Shown here piece after piece: positions 8,111 through 16,293 of a DNA stretch of 19,077 nt (positions within the stretch are counted from its first letter, which is position 1; every line of letters begins with the position of its first letter). The stretch lies in contig QGVC01000022.1 in NCBI GenBank assembly GCA_003242645.1, forward strand, positions 1 through 19,077, written 5' to 3'. The position numbers and the translations under genes are program-made. Source of the stretch: Pseudomonadota bacterium (GTDB taxonomy: Bacteria; Pseudomonadota; Alphaproteobacteria; Rhizobiales; Hyphomicrobiaceae). The notes under the pieces are model-generated. The model was given only the letters and a program-made list of their open reading frames with translations, searched no databases and was not told the DNA's origin.

Positions 8111-9105
8111 GCGTCGAGCCCGGTCAGATGGCGCGCAATGGCGGCGTCGATCTGCGCGAGCTCATCCGATGCGAGGCGGAGGCGGCCGGCTTTCGCGTTC
8201 TCCGCTGCTTGGCGCGGATTGCGCGCGCCGCACAGCGCGAAGGTGATGCCGGGCTGCTGGAGCGTCCAGGCGATGACGATCTGTGCCTCGGTTGCACCAT
8301 GGGCCTTGGCGATCGGCGCGATCTCCGCCATGAAGCGAGCGACTTTCTCGCGATTGGCGACGGAAAAGCGCGGATGGTTCTTTCGCTGATCATCCCCGGT
8401 GAACTGCCGGTCCGGACCGATTTTTCCCGAGAGCAGACCCAGTGCCAGCGTCGAATAGGACAAGACCGAGACGCCATGCTCCGCACAAATCGGCAGGAGC
8501 GCTTTCTCGATGCGCCGTTCGATCATGCTGTATTCTTCCTGAATGGCGTCGAGCTGGCCAGTTGCGATATAGGCCTTGAGCTCTTCCGGCGAGACGTTGC
8601 TCGCGCCGATCGACCGGATCTTGCCTTGCCGCTTCAGCTCCTCGAGCGCGCCAACTGTCTCCTCGATGGGCGTGGTCGGGTCCTGCCAGTGCGTGATGTA
8701 ATGGTCGATGTAGTCGGTCCCGAGCCGCCTGAGGCTTTGCTCGATTTCATAGAAAATCGCATCGCGTCCGAGATAGCGGTGCACCGGACGGCCATCATAA
8801 TCGAAGAAATGCCTGCCTTTCGTCGTATGCCAGACGAGGCCACATTTGGTTGCCAGCACGACCTTATCGCGCCGACCGCGGATCGCCTTCCCGACGATCT
8901 CCTCGGCAAGGCCCTGACCATAAGCCGGCGCGGTGTCGATTAGGGTAACGCCTTCATCCAGCGAGGCCCTAATGGCGCCGATCGCCTCGCGCTCGTCCGT
9001 GCCGCCCCACATCCAGCCGCCGATGGCCCAAGTCCCAAGGCCGATTGCGGAAGCACGAATACCGGAACGGCCGATCTCGCGGGTCAGCATTTCATGTGTT
9101 TCCAT
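8107..9105 (-). CDS. aldo/keto reductase
   Basis: NAD(P)H-dependent oxidoreductase of the aldo/keto reductase superfamily, about 332 residues. The catalytic tetrad is visible: D57 and Y62 in LIDTAPAYGQG, K87 in VVLATKCGL, and H139 in YIDHYITHW; SIGASNVSPEEL and the C-terminal FALCGARNPRQAAENAKA are cofactor-binding regions. It probably interconverts a sugar carbonyl and alcohol in the operon's pathway, or reduces an aldehyde released by the aldolase. The start is uncertain: ATGs at 9123, 9105 and 9090 are all in frame, the first overlapping the SorC stop by 11 bases; 9105 gives a typical N terminus just ahead of LTREIGRSG. Its stop overlaps the FAD enzyme's start by 3 bases. Confidence 0.88.
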   Translation of the reverse strand: METHEMLTREIGRSGIRASAIGLGTWAIGGWMWGGTDEREAIGAIRASLDEGVTLIDTAPAYGQGLAEEIVGKAIRGRRDKVVLATKCGLVWHTTKGRHFFDYDGRPVHRYLGRDAIFYEIEQSLRRLGTDYIDHYITHWQDPTTPIEETVGALEELKRQGKIRSIGASNVSPEELKAYIATGQLDAIQEEYSMIERRIEKALLPICAEHGVSVLSYSTLALGLLSGKIGPDRQFTGDDQRKNHPRFSVANREKVARFMAEIAPIAKAHGATEAQIVIAWTLQQPGITFALCGARNPRQAAENAKAGRLRLASDELAQIDAAIARHLTGLDA

Positions 9106-9112
9106 CTCGGTT

Positions 9113-10093
9113 TCAGGCGACATTGCGTACGGGCTCCAGTGCTTCGAGGGCGCGAGCCGCTGTCTCCTCATCGGTGACCAGCGTGTGAAGGAAGCGACCG
9201 CGCAGGGCAGCCAGGATCGGCTGGACTTTCGCAGGCCCAGCCGCAACACCGATGACTCGCCGGCACTGCGCAATTTCAGCAGGCGACAGGGCGACCAATC
9301 TTTCGTTCAGGGGGTGATCCGCTACTTGGCCGTCGGCACAAATGAGATGGGCAAGGAATTCGCCGCAGATACCCTTGCGGAGGAGCTCCTCCGGGTCGAG
9401 ATCCGGGAGCGGATGCAGGTCGTAATAGCTTGATCCCGGCGTGAGAACGGATCCGATGCCGACGAGCGCAATCGCCGCCTTTCGGCCAAGGTTGAATACT
9501 TCGCGCACCGGCGCCATCTCGCGAAGCAGATCGCGTTGAGTTGCGCTTTCGGCAAACAGCGGCGCGTGCAGCAGCATCGTCCTCCCGCCCAGCTTTTCCG
9601 CAAGCCGGGAAGCGAGATGATTGACGTCGGTGTAGAACTTCCCTTGCACGCCCCCTGTCAGGGGCACGACGGTCACATCGAATTGGCGCTCGGGGCGCAA
9701 ATTTTCTACCACCGCGCTTACAGCCTTGCCGCCGGTAATGGCGATTACATCCCCATCGCGCAGCGATTCCAGCAGCTGGTTGCCGGCAGCGCGACCGACC
9801 TGCTGCAGCGTCGTTTCTTGGCTGCCGGACACGGTCGGCGTTACGACTGCATCGGAGAGCCTGCCGATACCTTTGAGTTTCCGCTCAAGCTCCACAAGGC
9901 TCTGAAACGGACTTTCGATAGAGATTTTTACCATCCCAAGTTTTTTTCCCTGGGATATCAGTCTATTCACCTTAGACGGCGACAGATTCATTTTCTGGGA
10001 AATCTCGTTTTGCTTCATCCCCTCGATAAAATGGAGCATAAGCACCGTGTAAATCTGCCTTATGGCCTCGAAATCGTCTTTTCTGTCTGCCAC
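9113..10093 (-). CDS. SorC-family transcriptional regulator
   Basis: Sugar-responsive regulator of the SorC family, 326 residues. Residues about 27-47 form a helix-turn-helix (KQNEISQKMNLSPSKVNRLI), and the remainder is the SorC sugar-binding domain with DVIAITGGKAVSAVVENL, VTVVPLTGGVQGK and VGIGSVLTPGSSYY. Members include EryD of the erythritol operon and LsrR of the AI-2 operon, which respond to phosphorylated sugars. GTG 10093 is the only sensible start: no ATG precedes the HTH, and the permease stop is only two bases upstream. Being encoded inside the operon it probably controls, it would be autoregulated; candidate palindromes lie upstream of the first gene around 13762-13787. Confidence 0.9.
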   Translation of the reverse strand: MADRKDDFEAIRQIYTVLMLHFIEGMKQNEISQKMNLSPSKVNRLISQGKKLGMVKISIESPFQSLVELERKLKGIGRLSDAVVTPTVSGSQETTLQQVGRAAGNQLLESLRDGDVIAITGGKAVSAVVENLRPERQFDVTVVPLTGGVQGKFYTDVNHLASRLAEKLGGRTMLLHAPLFAESATQRDLLREMAPVREVFNLGRKAAIALVGIGSVLTPGSSYYDLHPLPDLDPEELLRKGICGEFLAHLICADGQVADHPLNERLVALSPAEIAQCRRVIGVAAGPAKVQPILAALRGRFLHTLVTDEETAARALEALEPVRNVA

Positions 10094-10095
10094 TT

Positions 10096-11121
10096 TCAGC
10101 CACGCCGCTTGTTGATGTAATGGTCGATTGTCACGGCCGACAGCAGAATCGAGCCGCGGATGATGTCCTGCCAGTAGACGGAGACGTTGAGCAGCACCAG
10201 TGAGCTCGACACGACGGACAGGAGCACGGTGCCGAGAATGGCGCCGAAAATCGTGCCCATACCGCCGGAAAGGCTGGCTCCGCCGATGACCGCCGCGGCG
10301 ATCACGTTCAGTTCCATGCCGATTCCGAAAGTGGGCTGCGCTGAACCGAAACGGGCCATATAAATGACACCCGCTACTCCGCACAGCGCCGAGCTGAGCG
10401 TCGTCGTCAGGAAAATAACTTTCTTGGTGCGGATACCGGAATAGGCGGCTGCCTTTTCGTTGCTGCCTGTATAGAACACTTTGCGGAACATGGTCGTGCG
10501 CCGTAGCAGAAAATCGAAGACCACCACCACGACGACGAAGATGATGATCACCACCGGAATGGGGCCGACCGATCCCTGACCAATGAACTTGAATTCAGGC
10601 GGCAGCGTATAGAGTCCCAGCGGCCTGCCACCGGTACCTAGTAAACAAAGCCCGCGCGCGATCACCATCACCGCGAGCGACACGATGAAGTGGTGCAGGC
10701 CGACCTTCGTAACGAAGAAGCCCATGGTGGCGCCGATGGCGGTGCAGGCGGCAATGGAAATGAGGGACGCAATCCAAGGATCGAAGCCGCTCAGGAACAG
10801 AAGACCAGCGATTACCATCGCCAGCGCCGTGACTGAACCGACCGAGAGGTCGATGCCGCCCGAAATGAGAAGGATCGTCATGCCGACCACGACGATGCCC
10901 TCGACCGCGAAGGCCATCGCCATGGCCCGCATGTTGTTCCAGGTCAGAAAATAGGGCGAGGCGAAGGACATTACCGCGAACAGCACCAGGATGATCAGGA
11001 TCAGCCCAGTTTCTCGCATGCCGAGTAGGCGCTTCAGCGAATGAGAGAGTCCGCTTGCAGCCGCAAGCCCGCTTCGCTTGTCCGCGCCAGCAGCCGCTCC
11101 GATGGAAACATCGCTCTTCAT
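10096..11121 (-). CDS. RbsC-like sugar ABC transporter permease
   Basis: Inner-membrane permease of the branched-chain/ribose type (BPD_transp_2), 341 residues, with many hydrophobic segments beginning at [18 protein letters not shown]. Family marks include [19 protein letters not shown] and, near the C terminus, [26 protein letters not shown]. Only one permease gene is present, so the channel is probably a homodimer, as for RbsC, and unlike the LsrC/LsrD pair. ATG 11121 overlaps the stop of the ATPase gene (ATGA), and the stop is two bases before the SorC gene. Confidence 0.93.
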   Translation of the reverse strand: MKSDVSIGAAAGADKRSGLAAASGLSHSLKRLLGMRETGLILIILVLFAVMSFASPYFLTWNNMRAMAMAFAVEGIVVVGMTILLISGGIDLSVGSVTALAMVIAGLLFLSGFDPWIASLISIAACTAIGATMGFFVTKVGLHHFIVSLAVMVIARGLCLLGTGGRPLGLYTLPPEFKFIGQGSVGPIPVVIIIFVVVVVVFDFLLRRTTMFRKVFYTGSNEKAAAYSGIRTKKVIFLTTTLSSALCGVAGVIYMARFGSAQPTFGIGMELNVIAAAVIGGASLSGGMGTIFGAILGTVLLSVVSSSLVLLNVSVYWQDIIRGSILLSAVTIDHYINKRRG

Positions 11122-12650
11122 GATGCCAATCGCCCCGGTTCGCCCATTGAGGCGAGATACATGATGCGGCTTTCCGTCATTTCGTCGCCGCTGACCTCGC
11201 CGACAAGCCGTCCTTCCCGTATTACCAGTATCCTGTCGCAGACGCCGATCAGCTCCGGCAGTTCAGAAGAAATCACGACGATGCCGACGCCGTTCTGCGC
11301 AAGGTTCCGCAGAATGCGATGAATTTCGGACTTTGCACCGACATCGACGCCCCGCGTCGGCTCATCGAGAAAGATAACTTTAGGATCGACCGACAACATC
11401 TTTGCCAGGGCGACCTTCTGCTGGTTGCCGCCGGACAGCGCCGAGACCGGCTGCCCGACGTGGTCGCATTTGAGGCCGAGCCGTTTGCCGAGGGTTTCGG
11501 CCTGCTCCCACTCCTTGTGTTCGTCGATGATGCCGAATGCGTTCGCCACCTGCTCGACACGCAGGGCAGAAACATTGGCGGTGATGGGAAGATCGAGAAA
11601 CAGCCCGTCGCCCTTTCGATCCTCCGAAAGGTAAACAATTCCTTCGCGAATGCTGTCGGCGTAGCTACTCACCTTGACCCGTCGCCCATGCAGCCGGATC
11701 TCGCCGGTCACCTCGCCCTCGAGCCGGCAGATGCCTCGGGCGATTTCGCTTCGCCCTGCCCCGATCAGCCCAGCGAAGCCGAGGATTTCGCCTCGCCGCA
11801 ATTCGAAGGAGATATCGCGGAAGCGCCGCCTCTCGCTGAGCCCCCGCACCTCGAGAATTGGTTCAGGCGATTGTTCATGGGGAGCCAGCTTCGTCGGATA
11901 GTAATTGCCGATGACGCGGCCCACCATGGCATTCACAACTTCGTCGGGCGTCGTTTCGGGGATGTTCAGCGTTGTGATGTACTGGCCATCACGCAACACG
12001 GTCACCCGGTCGCAATTGCTGAAGATCTCGGCCATGCGATGCGATATGTAGATAATGGAAATTCCCCGTGCCGCGAGCCGCCGCATGATGCGGAAGAGAA
12101 GCTGGGCTTCACGCTCGGTCAGTGCTGCGGTCGGCTCGTCCAGGATGAGGATGCGGCAGTCGAGCGTAAGCGCTTTGGCGATCTCGACCAGCTGCTGCTG
12201 CGAGATGGACAGCGAGCCGACTTTCCTGCCCGGATCGATGTCGCCGAGATCCCTAAGGATTTCCGCCGCCTCCCGTTCCAGCGCGCGCGCATCTGTGAAA
12301 AAGCTGCGGCTGGTCGCGGTGCGGCACATGAAAATGTTTTCCGCCACAGAGATATCGGGACAGAGGGCAATTTCCTGATGGACAAAACCGATGCCGTATT
12401 TCTGGGCGACGGCAGGCGAGGTGATATTCACCGGCTCGCCGAAAAGCCAGATTTCGCCTTCGTCCGGCCGAAGTATGCCGTCGATGATATTGACTAGCGT
12501 CGACTTGCCCGCCCCGTTCTCTCCGGCGAGCGCATGGATTTCGCCGCGCCTGAGCTCGAAGTCGACCCCGCGCAGGGCCCAAATTGGCCCGAACGACTTC
12601 GAGAGCTTTCTAATCTCGAGGACAGGCTCCTCGGTTGGCAGTGCGGGCAT
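11118..12650 (-). CDS. RbsA-like sugar ABC transporter ATPase (two nucleotide-binding domains)
   Basis: Cytoplasmic tandem ABC ATPase of the ribose/galactose/xylose importer type, 510 residues. The first domain has Walker [10 protein letters not shown] (43-51), an atypical signature [14 protein letters not shown] and Walker [12 protein letters not shown]. The second has the degenerate Walker [10 protein letters not shown] usual in this family, the signature [15 protein letters not shown] and Walker [18 protein letters not shown] 12650 is preferred because GGAGAGGAA directly precedes it and the length then fits the family (about 500). An upstream GTG at 12716 in the same frame would overlap the binding-protein gene. 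Its stop overlaps the permease start by 4 bases. Confidence 0.93.
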   Translation of the reverse strand: MPALPTEEPVLEIRKLSKSFGPIWALRGVDFELRRGEIHALAGENGAGKSTLVNIIDGILRPDEGEIWLFGEPVNITSPAVAQKYGIGFVHQEIALCPDISVAENIFMCRTATSRSFFTDARALEREAAEILRDLGDIDPGRKVGSLSISQQQLVEIAKALTLDCRILILDEPTAALTEREAQLLFRIMRRLAARGISIIYISHRMAEIFSNCDRVTVLRDGQYITTLNIPETTPDEVVNAMVGRVIGNYYPTKLAPHEQSPEPILEVRGLSERRRFRDISFELRRGEILGFAGLIGAGRSEIARGICRLEGEVTGEIRLHGRRVKVSSYADSIREGIVYLSEDRKGDGLFLDLPITANVSALRVEQVANAFGIIDEHKEWEQAETLGKRLGLKCDHVGQPVSALSGGNQQKVALAKMLSVDPKVIFLDEPTRGVDVGAKSEIHRILRNLAQNGVGIVVISSELPELIGVCDRILVIREGRLVGEVSGDEMTESRIMYLASMGEPGRLAS

Positions 12651-12659
12651 TTCCTCTCC
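12651..12659 (-). promoter_or_regulatory. ribosome binding site setting the ATPase start
   Basis: GGAGAGGAA on the minus strand lies immediately before ATG 12650. It decides this start over the earlier in-frame GTG 12716 and ATG 12689, neither of which has comparable complementarity to 16S rRNA. Confidence 0.6.
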
Positions 12660-12702
12660 GTGCGGAAGCAATGCCCGCGAGCGGGGCATCGCACGCGCCA
12701 CC

Positions 12703-13711
12703 TCAGCTCGGATCACGGCCTTCCATGTATTTGTTGAGGTCGAAGGCGTCGGCGTTTTCCTTCGTGATCACGGCGAAGCCGTTGTCGATAAAGGGAATTT
12801 GCACCGGGTTGTAGCCCGAGATCTTGTAGTCGTTGAAGGGATCGAACATGTCCGGATGGGCGGATAGGAAGGTGGCGATGAATCCCATGAAGCCCTGCAT
12901 GCCCTGATTGGGATTGAGCGCCATGTGGATGTTGCCCGCCTTAATGTGCTCGAGCGTGGTCGGCGTAATGTCGGCGTGGATAATCAGCACATTGGCTTTG
13001 GCCTCTAGCACCGCAGCAACCGCTCCTTCCGCCGAGCCCGCTTCGGGAATCCACATCGCACGAAGATTGGGATTTGCCTGCAGGATCGAAGCTGTCGCGC
13101 GATAGGCAGCGTTGGTGTCCTGGTTGGTGGCCTGCCGGCCGACCAGCTTCATTTTGGGATAGTTCTGCGTCATGTAATCGATGAACGCCGTTACCCGCAG
13201 GTCATGGTTGCTCTGACCCGGATTTTCCAGCACGGCGTACTCGGCGCTGTCGCCGACCTGCCGGACGATTTCCTCGGCAGCGAATTTCGCCTCGGCAACA
13301 TTATCGGATGTGATGTACACGGTCCGCTTCGACTTCGGCGAGTCGGCGGCAAAAGTTACCACCGCGACGCCGCTGTCTATGGCGGCGTTGATCGGCTCAA
13401 TGAACGGATCGGCCTGCATCGGATGCAGCAGGATGCCAGCGGGTTTTTTTGGCCAGATCCTGCTCAAACGAAGCGATCTGCTTGGTGATGTCGTAGTCCG
13501 GTGTGCCTGAGAAGATGGTCTTGCAGCCCATGGCCGCCGCGGCCTGCTTGAAGCCCTGATAGACAGGCACCCAGTAGGGATGTGCGGAGACCATAACGTT
13601 CATGATGTAGGTCTCCCCCGGTTTGCACTGGAACTTGCTCTGGGCGAAAACCTCGTCCGCACCCAGACAGATCGTCAACGCCGCACAGGTAGCCAGCATT
13701 GTCCTCTTCAT
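12703..13711 (-). pseudogene. RbsB-like sugar ABC transporter periplasmic binding protein, frameshifted in an A7 tract
   Basis: First gene of the operon. ATG 13711 has a strong ribosome binding site, GGAGGAA, 4 bases upstream (13715-13721), and starts a signal peptide (MKRTMLATCAALTICLGADEVFA, probable cut before QSKF). The mature part is a type I periplasmic binding protein (Peripla_BP_4): NVMVSAHPYWVPVYQGFK, a second-frame continuation PAGILLHPMQADPFIEPINA, then VAVVTFAADSPKSKRTVYIT. The reading frame breaks at seven A residues (gene strand; 13444-13450). Six A would give an unbroken product DLAKKPAGILLH of about 335 residues, normal for the family. Apart from this one base both halves are fully conserved-looking, so the damage is either very recent, a sequencing error, or corrected by slippage. 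The ligand is unknown, presumably a sugar or polyol. Confidence 0.88.
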
Positions 13712-13761
13712 CGCTTCCTCCACTTGTGCGCCCTCCCTTGTTGGAACGCAGATTATTGCAA

Positions 13762-13787
13762 GAAATTTCACTTGTAGAAAATTCTAC
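13762..13787. promoter_or_regulatory. palindromes upstream of the sugar operon; candidate SorC operator
   Basis: Two short dyads lie 50-75 bases upstream of the first gene of the minus-strand operon: GAAATTTC (13762-13769) and GTAGAA-AA-TTCTAC (13774-13787). A similar dyad, TGAAAT-TT-ATTTCA, is at 13851-13864 nearer the plus-strand regulator. This 243-base intergenic region must hold the operon promoter, and the dyads are AT-rich islands in GC-rich DNA. Assigning them to the SorC regulator is inference; no confident -35/-10 pair was found. Confidence 0.35.
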
Positions 13788-13954
13788 CGCGATCGACCGA
13801 TAGAAAATCCGCACCGGTCTGTCAAGGCAATTGCACGATCATTCAAGCGATGAAATTTATTTCACCGGTAAGGGAGACATGCCCTAGCACAAGTTCCGCG
13901 CAAGGGAAGGCGATTTATCCAGACAAGGCGGAGCCTCGTAAACGTTTCTCTGCG

Positions 13955-14272
13955 ATGAGGAAGGCGAATACCATCGATCAGCACGTCGACCAGCGCATTA
14001 AGCAACGACGTGTTGAGCTTGGGATGAGCCAACAAGATCTCGCCAGCAAGCTCGGCATCTCCTGGGAGCAGCTCATCAAGTATGAGTCTGGGGACAACCC
14101 GATCACGTGCGGTCGACTGTACGAACTGTCGCGCGCATTGGAGGTCCCGATGCTGTGGTTCTTTCTCGAATCGGGCCTCGATTTGACACTCGATCTGAAC
14201 TGGTCCCGTTTAACAGAATCTCTTCCGATCCGCCGGAAACTCAAGGCGCGGGTCAGGTCTCTTCTCAGTTAG
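13955..14272 (+). CDS. small XRE-family (Cro/CI-type) DNA-binding protein
   Basis: A 105-residue putative transcriptional regulator with one helix-turn-helix. After MRKANTIDQHVDQRIKQRR the HTH follows as LGMSQQDLASKLGISWEQLIKYESGDN, continuing into LYELSRALEVPMLWFFLESG. It strongly resembles the short XRE regulators common in rhizobia-type genomes, which have the same HV..RI..RR lead-in, giving the choice of ATG 13955; the frame is open further upstream to 13850 but that part looks non-coding. There is no good ribosome binding site ahead of 13955. It is divergent from the sugar operon and could act on it, but it is equally likely to be an unrelated orphan. Confidence 0.75.
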   Translation: MRKANTIDQHVDQRIKQRRVELGMSQQDLASKLGISWEQLIKYESGDNPITCGRLYELSRALEVPMLWFFLESGLDLTLDLNWSRLTESLPIRRKLKARVRSLLS

Positions 14273-14477
14273 CCATCTCGCTATGCCACGACCTGATCAG
14301 ACTTGCGACAACGCACCTGCCGGATACAGACCAGGATCTGGAAAGGCACCCATCGAGTCGAGAAGAACAGCAATCGCGGATTGAGAGTCTGACCTGCGTG
14401 GCCAGGAATTGCTGCAGTTGCGCGGTTCCTGGACTTGCGCATCATTGCGTGACAGTCGCGACGCGACCCGATCCATA
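14273..14477. other. non-coding stretch with no recognised feature
   Basis: Between the XRE gene stop and the ligase remnant I see no convincing gene, RNA or repeat. Open frames here are short and resemble no family I recognise. Confidence 0.4.
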
Positions 14478-14794
14478 TCCTTCTCCGCCGAGAGGGCCAT
14501 CGCCCTCTATTCGCCTCGATCCACCTCTTGGATTTGACCTGCACCCATTCCGTGGGGACGCTCGGAGCGAAAGCTCAGGACGCTGCCTTCGCCACGATGC
14601 CTTCGAATCCAGGCTCTTCCATGATGGCAAATAGCCCGCGCCTTCGGTGAGTCATGCTGCATAGCTGAGACTAGGAGTTGGCGTGGCACTGAATGAGGGC
14701 ATCGACCAGTTTTGCTGCGAATCAGCGGCGCGTCGCACAGGCTGTTGCGTCGATAAAATAGATAAGGCCGTTTGCTGTACGCCCGCCGCGCCAC
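14478..14794 (-). pseudogene. decayed fragment of an ATP-dependent DNA ligase
   Basis: Reading the minus strand in shifting frames gives pieces of a bacterial ATP-dependent DNA ligase of the LigD/NHEJ type. A first piece contains DAPLIRSKTGR, like the D-R-PL-RK segment before motif IV. In another frame GLFAIMEEPGFEGIVAKAAS contains motif IV (EGIVAK, 14587-14604), followed by an in-frame TGA (14575-14577) and then FAPSVPTEWVQVKSKRW with motif V (WVQVKSK, 14527-14547) and IEANRGRW. The catalytic lysine domain start and the C-terminal OB-fold are absent. It is a dead remnant, with stop codons and frameshifts. The identification rests on motif order and spacing recalled from the family, not a search. 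Confidence 0.5.
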
Positions 14795-14800
14795 AGTGAT

Positions 14801-15505
14801 TCACACCACCTTCGCCACCACGTCTCCCACGCTGTCCACGTGGCCGTGCATGACGTCGCCGCGCTGTATTGCGCCGACACCGGACGGAGTGCCGGTCATG
14901 ATGAGATCACCGGGTTTCAGCTCGAAAAGGCCTGAGAGATAAGAAATAATTTCCGGCACCTTCCAAATGAGCTGATTGAGATCGCCCTGCTGTCGAGTCT
15001 CGCCGTTGACCTTGAGCCAAATGGCACCGTGGGTGGGATGTCCGATCTCGCTTGCGGGCACAATATCGCTCATCGGTGCCGAGTGCTCGAAGGCCTTCGC
15101 GACCTCCCACGGTCGGGCCATGCGCTTGCACTCGTCCTGCAAATCGCGGCGCGTCATGTCGATCCCGACCGCGTAGCCGAACACATGCTCAAGGGCCGCC
15201 TCTAGAGGGATGTCTTTTCCGCCCTTTGCCAGCGCGACGACCATTTCCACTTCGAAATGGACGTTGGTGCTTTTCGGTGGATAGGGAAAATCGGCACCGC
15301 CGAGCAGCAGGTTATCCGGGTTTTTCTGGAAGAAGAACGGCGGCTCTCTATCCGGGTCCCCGCCCATTTCGATTGCGTGCGCTGCATAGTTGCGCCCTAC
15401 ACAGTAAATGCGGTGGACCGGAAACAGCGAGCTCGTTCCTCGAACCGGAACGGCGACCTGCACCGGAGCGGGAATGACGTATGTTGGATCGGTTTTTTGC
15501 TGCAC
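14801..15505 (-). CDS. FAA-hydrolase family protein (fumarylpyruvate hydrolase/acylpyruvase-like)
   Basis: A 234-residue metal-dependent hydrolase of the fumarylacetoacetase C-terminal family, cleaving C-C bonds of acylpyruvates. The opening FPVHRIYCVGRNYAAHAIEMG and EPPFFFQKNPDN, metal ligands E85 and E87 (FEVEMV) and D116 (GIDMTRRDLQ), and the late LIMTGTPSGVG match the fumarylpyruvate hydrolase/FAHD1-type subgroup. In that subgroup the usual products are pyruvate and a carboxylic acid such as fumarate. It is the last gene of the NitT/TauT-type transport operon, 23 bases after the permease. The start is GTG 15505 with GGGAG about 10 bases upstream; no in-frame ATG occurs before residue 47. 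The natural substrate is unknown. Confidence 0.9.
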   Translation of the reverse strand: MQQKTDPTYVIPAPVQVAVPVRGTSSLFPVHRIYCVGRNYAAHAIEMGGDPDREPPFFFQKNPDNLLLGGADFPYPPKSTNVHFEVEMVVALAKGGKDIPLEAALEHVFGYAVGIDMTRRDLQDECKRMARPWEVAKAFEHSAPMSDIVPASEIGHPTHGAIWLKVNGETRQQGDLNQLIWKVPEIISYLSGLFELKPGDLIMTGTPSGVGAIQRGDVMHGHVDSVGDVVAKVV

Positions 15506-15528
15506 GTGCTTGTGCTCCCTTATCTTGA

Positions 15529-16284
15529 TTACTGTCGCGCGCTGGCGAAAAACTCTACGCGTCGCTCGAGATACCCAAGCCCCTCATCGATCGCGAACGC
15601 GAGGGCAAAGAGCACAAGCAGCAAGGCCCACATGTGCTCCATGAGAAAATTGGACGAGTAAATCTCGAACAAGTGACCAAAGCCTACGACCGATACGAGC
15701 AATTGGCCGATAATCACGCCCTTCACAGCGCGGATTAGACCGAGCCGAATTCCGGTGAGGATCTCGGGTAAAGCCGCCAGCGCGAAAATCTTGGTGAAGG
15801 TCTGGAGGCGGGTTGCCCCGAAAACGAGCGCCATTTCCACCAACGACGGCGAGACCGCACGCGCTCCGGCCCGCGCGTCGAGGATGATGATCCAAATGGC
15901 AAAGAGCAGGACCGTCAGGACGATTGTGGTTTCGCCGAACCCAAACAACGCCATGATGACCGGAACAAGCGCAGTCAACGGAGCGCTGATGAACGTATTG
16001 ACCCAGGGAAGCAGCAATCGGTCGATCACAGTGACGCGCCCCATGAGCAGACCAATCGGAACGCCAACAACAATGGCTATCCCGGTACCGAGAAGATAGG
16101 TGCGCGCCGTAAGCGCCAGTGCGTTCCAAAACGTCTCGTTGACGAGAAGCTCTCCGAGCCGTCCGAAAATGGCGGAAAGCGGCGGCAAGATGATCGTGAC
16201 CCCACTCTGGCCCAAAGCCTCCCACAAGGCGGCCCAGATGAGCAGTGAGGTCATTGCGGGTAGTCGGCGCCCGAAAAGTTGCAT
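15529..16284 (-). CDS. NitT/TauT-type ABC transporter permease (second)
   Basis: Inner-membrane permease of the SsuC/TauC family (BPD_transp_1), 251 residues. Hydrophobic segments run from TSLLIWAALWEALG through LTARTYLLGTGIAIVVGVPIGLL; the cytoplasmic coupling loop that docks the ATPase is the EMALVFGATRLQTFTKIFALAALPEILTGI region, matching the family EAA motif. ATG 16284 follows AGGGA at good spacing and lies 9 bases after the ATPase stop. With the first permease it probably forms a heterodimeric channel. Confidence 0.9.
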   Translation of the reverse strand: MQLFGRRLPAMTSLLIWAALWEALGQSGVTIILPPLSAIFGRLGELLVNETFWNALALTARTYLLGTGIAIVVGVPIGLLMGRVTVIDRLLLPWVNTFISAPLTALVPVIMALFGFGETTIVLTVLLFAIWIIILDARAGARAVSPSLVEMALVFGATRLQTFTKIFALAALPEILTGIRLGLIRAVKGVIIGQLLVSVVGFGHLFEIYSSNFLMEHMWALLLVLFALAFAIDEGLGYLERRVEFFASARQ

Positions 16285-16293
16285 GACGTCCCT

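Noticed and set aside
8128..8943. 271-residue plus-strand open frame opposite the aldo/keto reductase
   Set aside because: It is antisense to a clear aldo/keto reductase with intact catalytic residues and shows no family features.
11319..12497. 392-residue open frame antisense to the sugar ATPase
   Set aside because: It mirrors the conserved ABC ATPase codon by codon in GC-rich DNA, lacks a ribosome binding site and resembles no protein family.
13444..13452. Programmed -1 frameshift at the A AAA AAC-like heptamer in the binding-protein gene
   Set aside because: The heptamer looks like a classical -1 slippery site, but the downstream half is reached by a +1 (or -2) shift, so ordinary -1 recoding gives the wrong frame.
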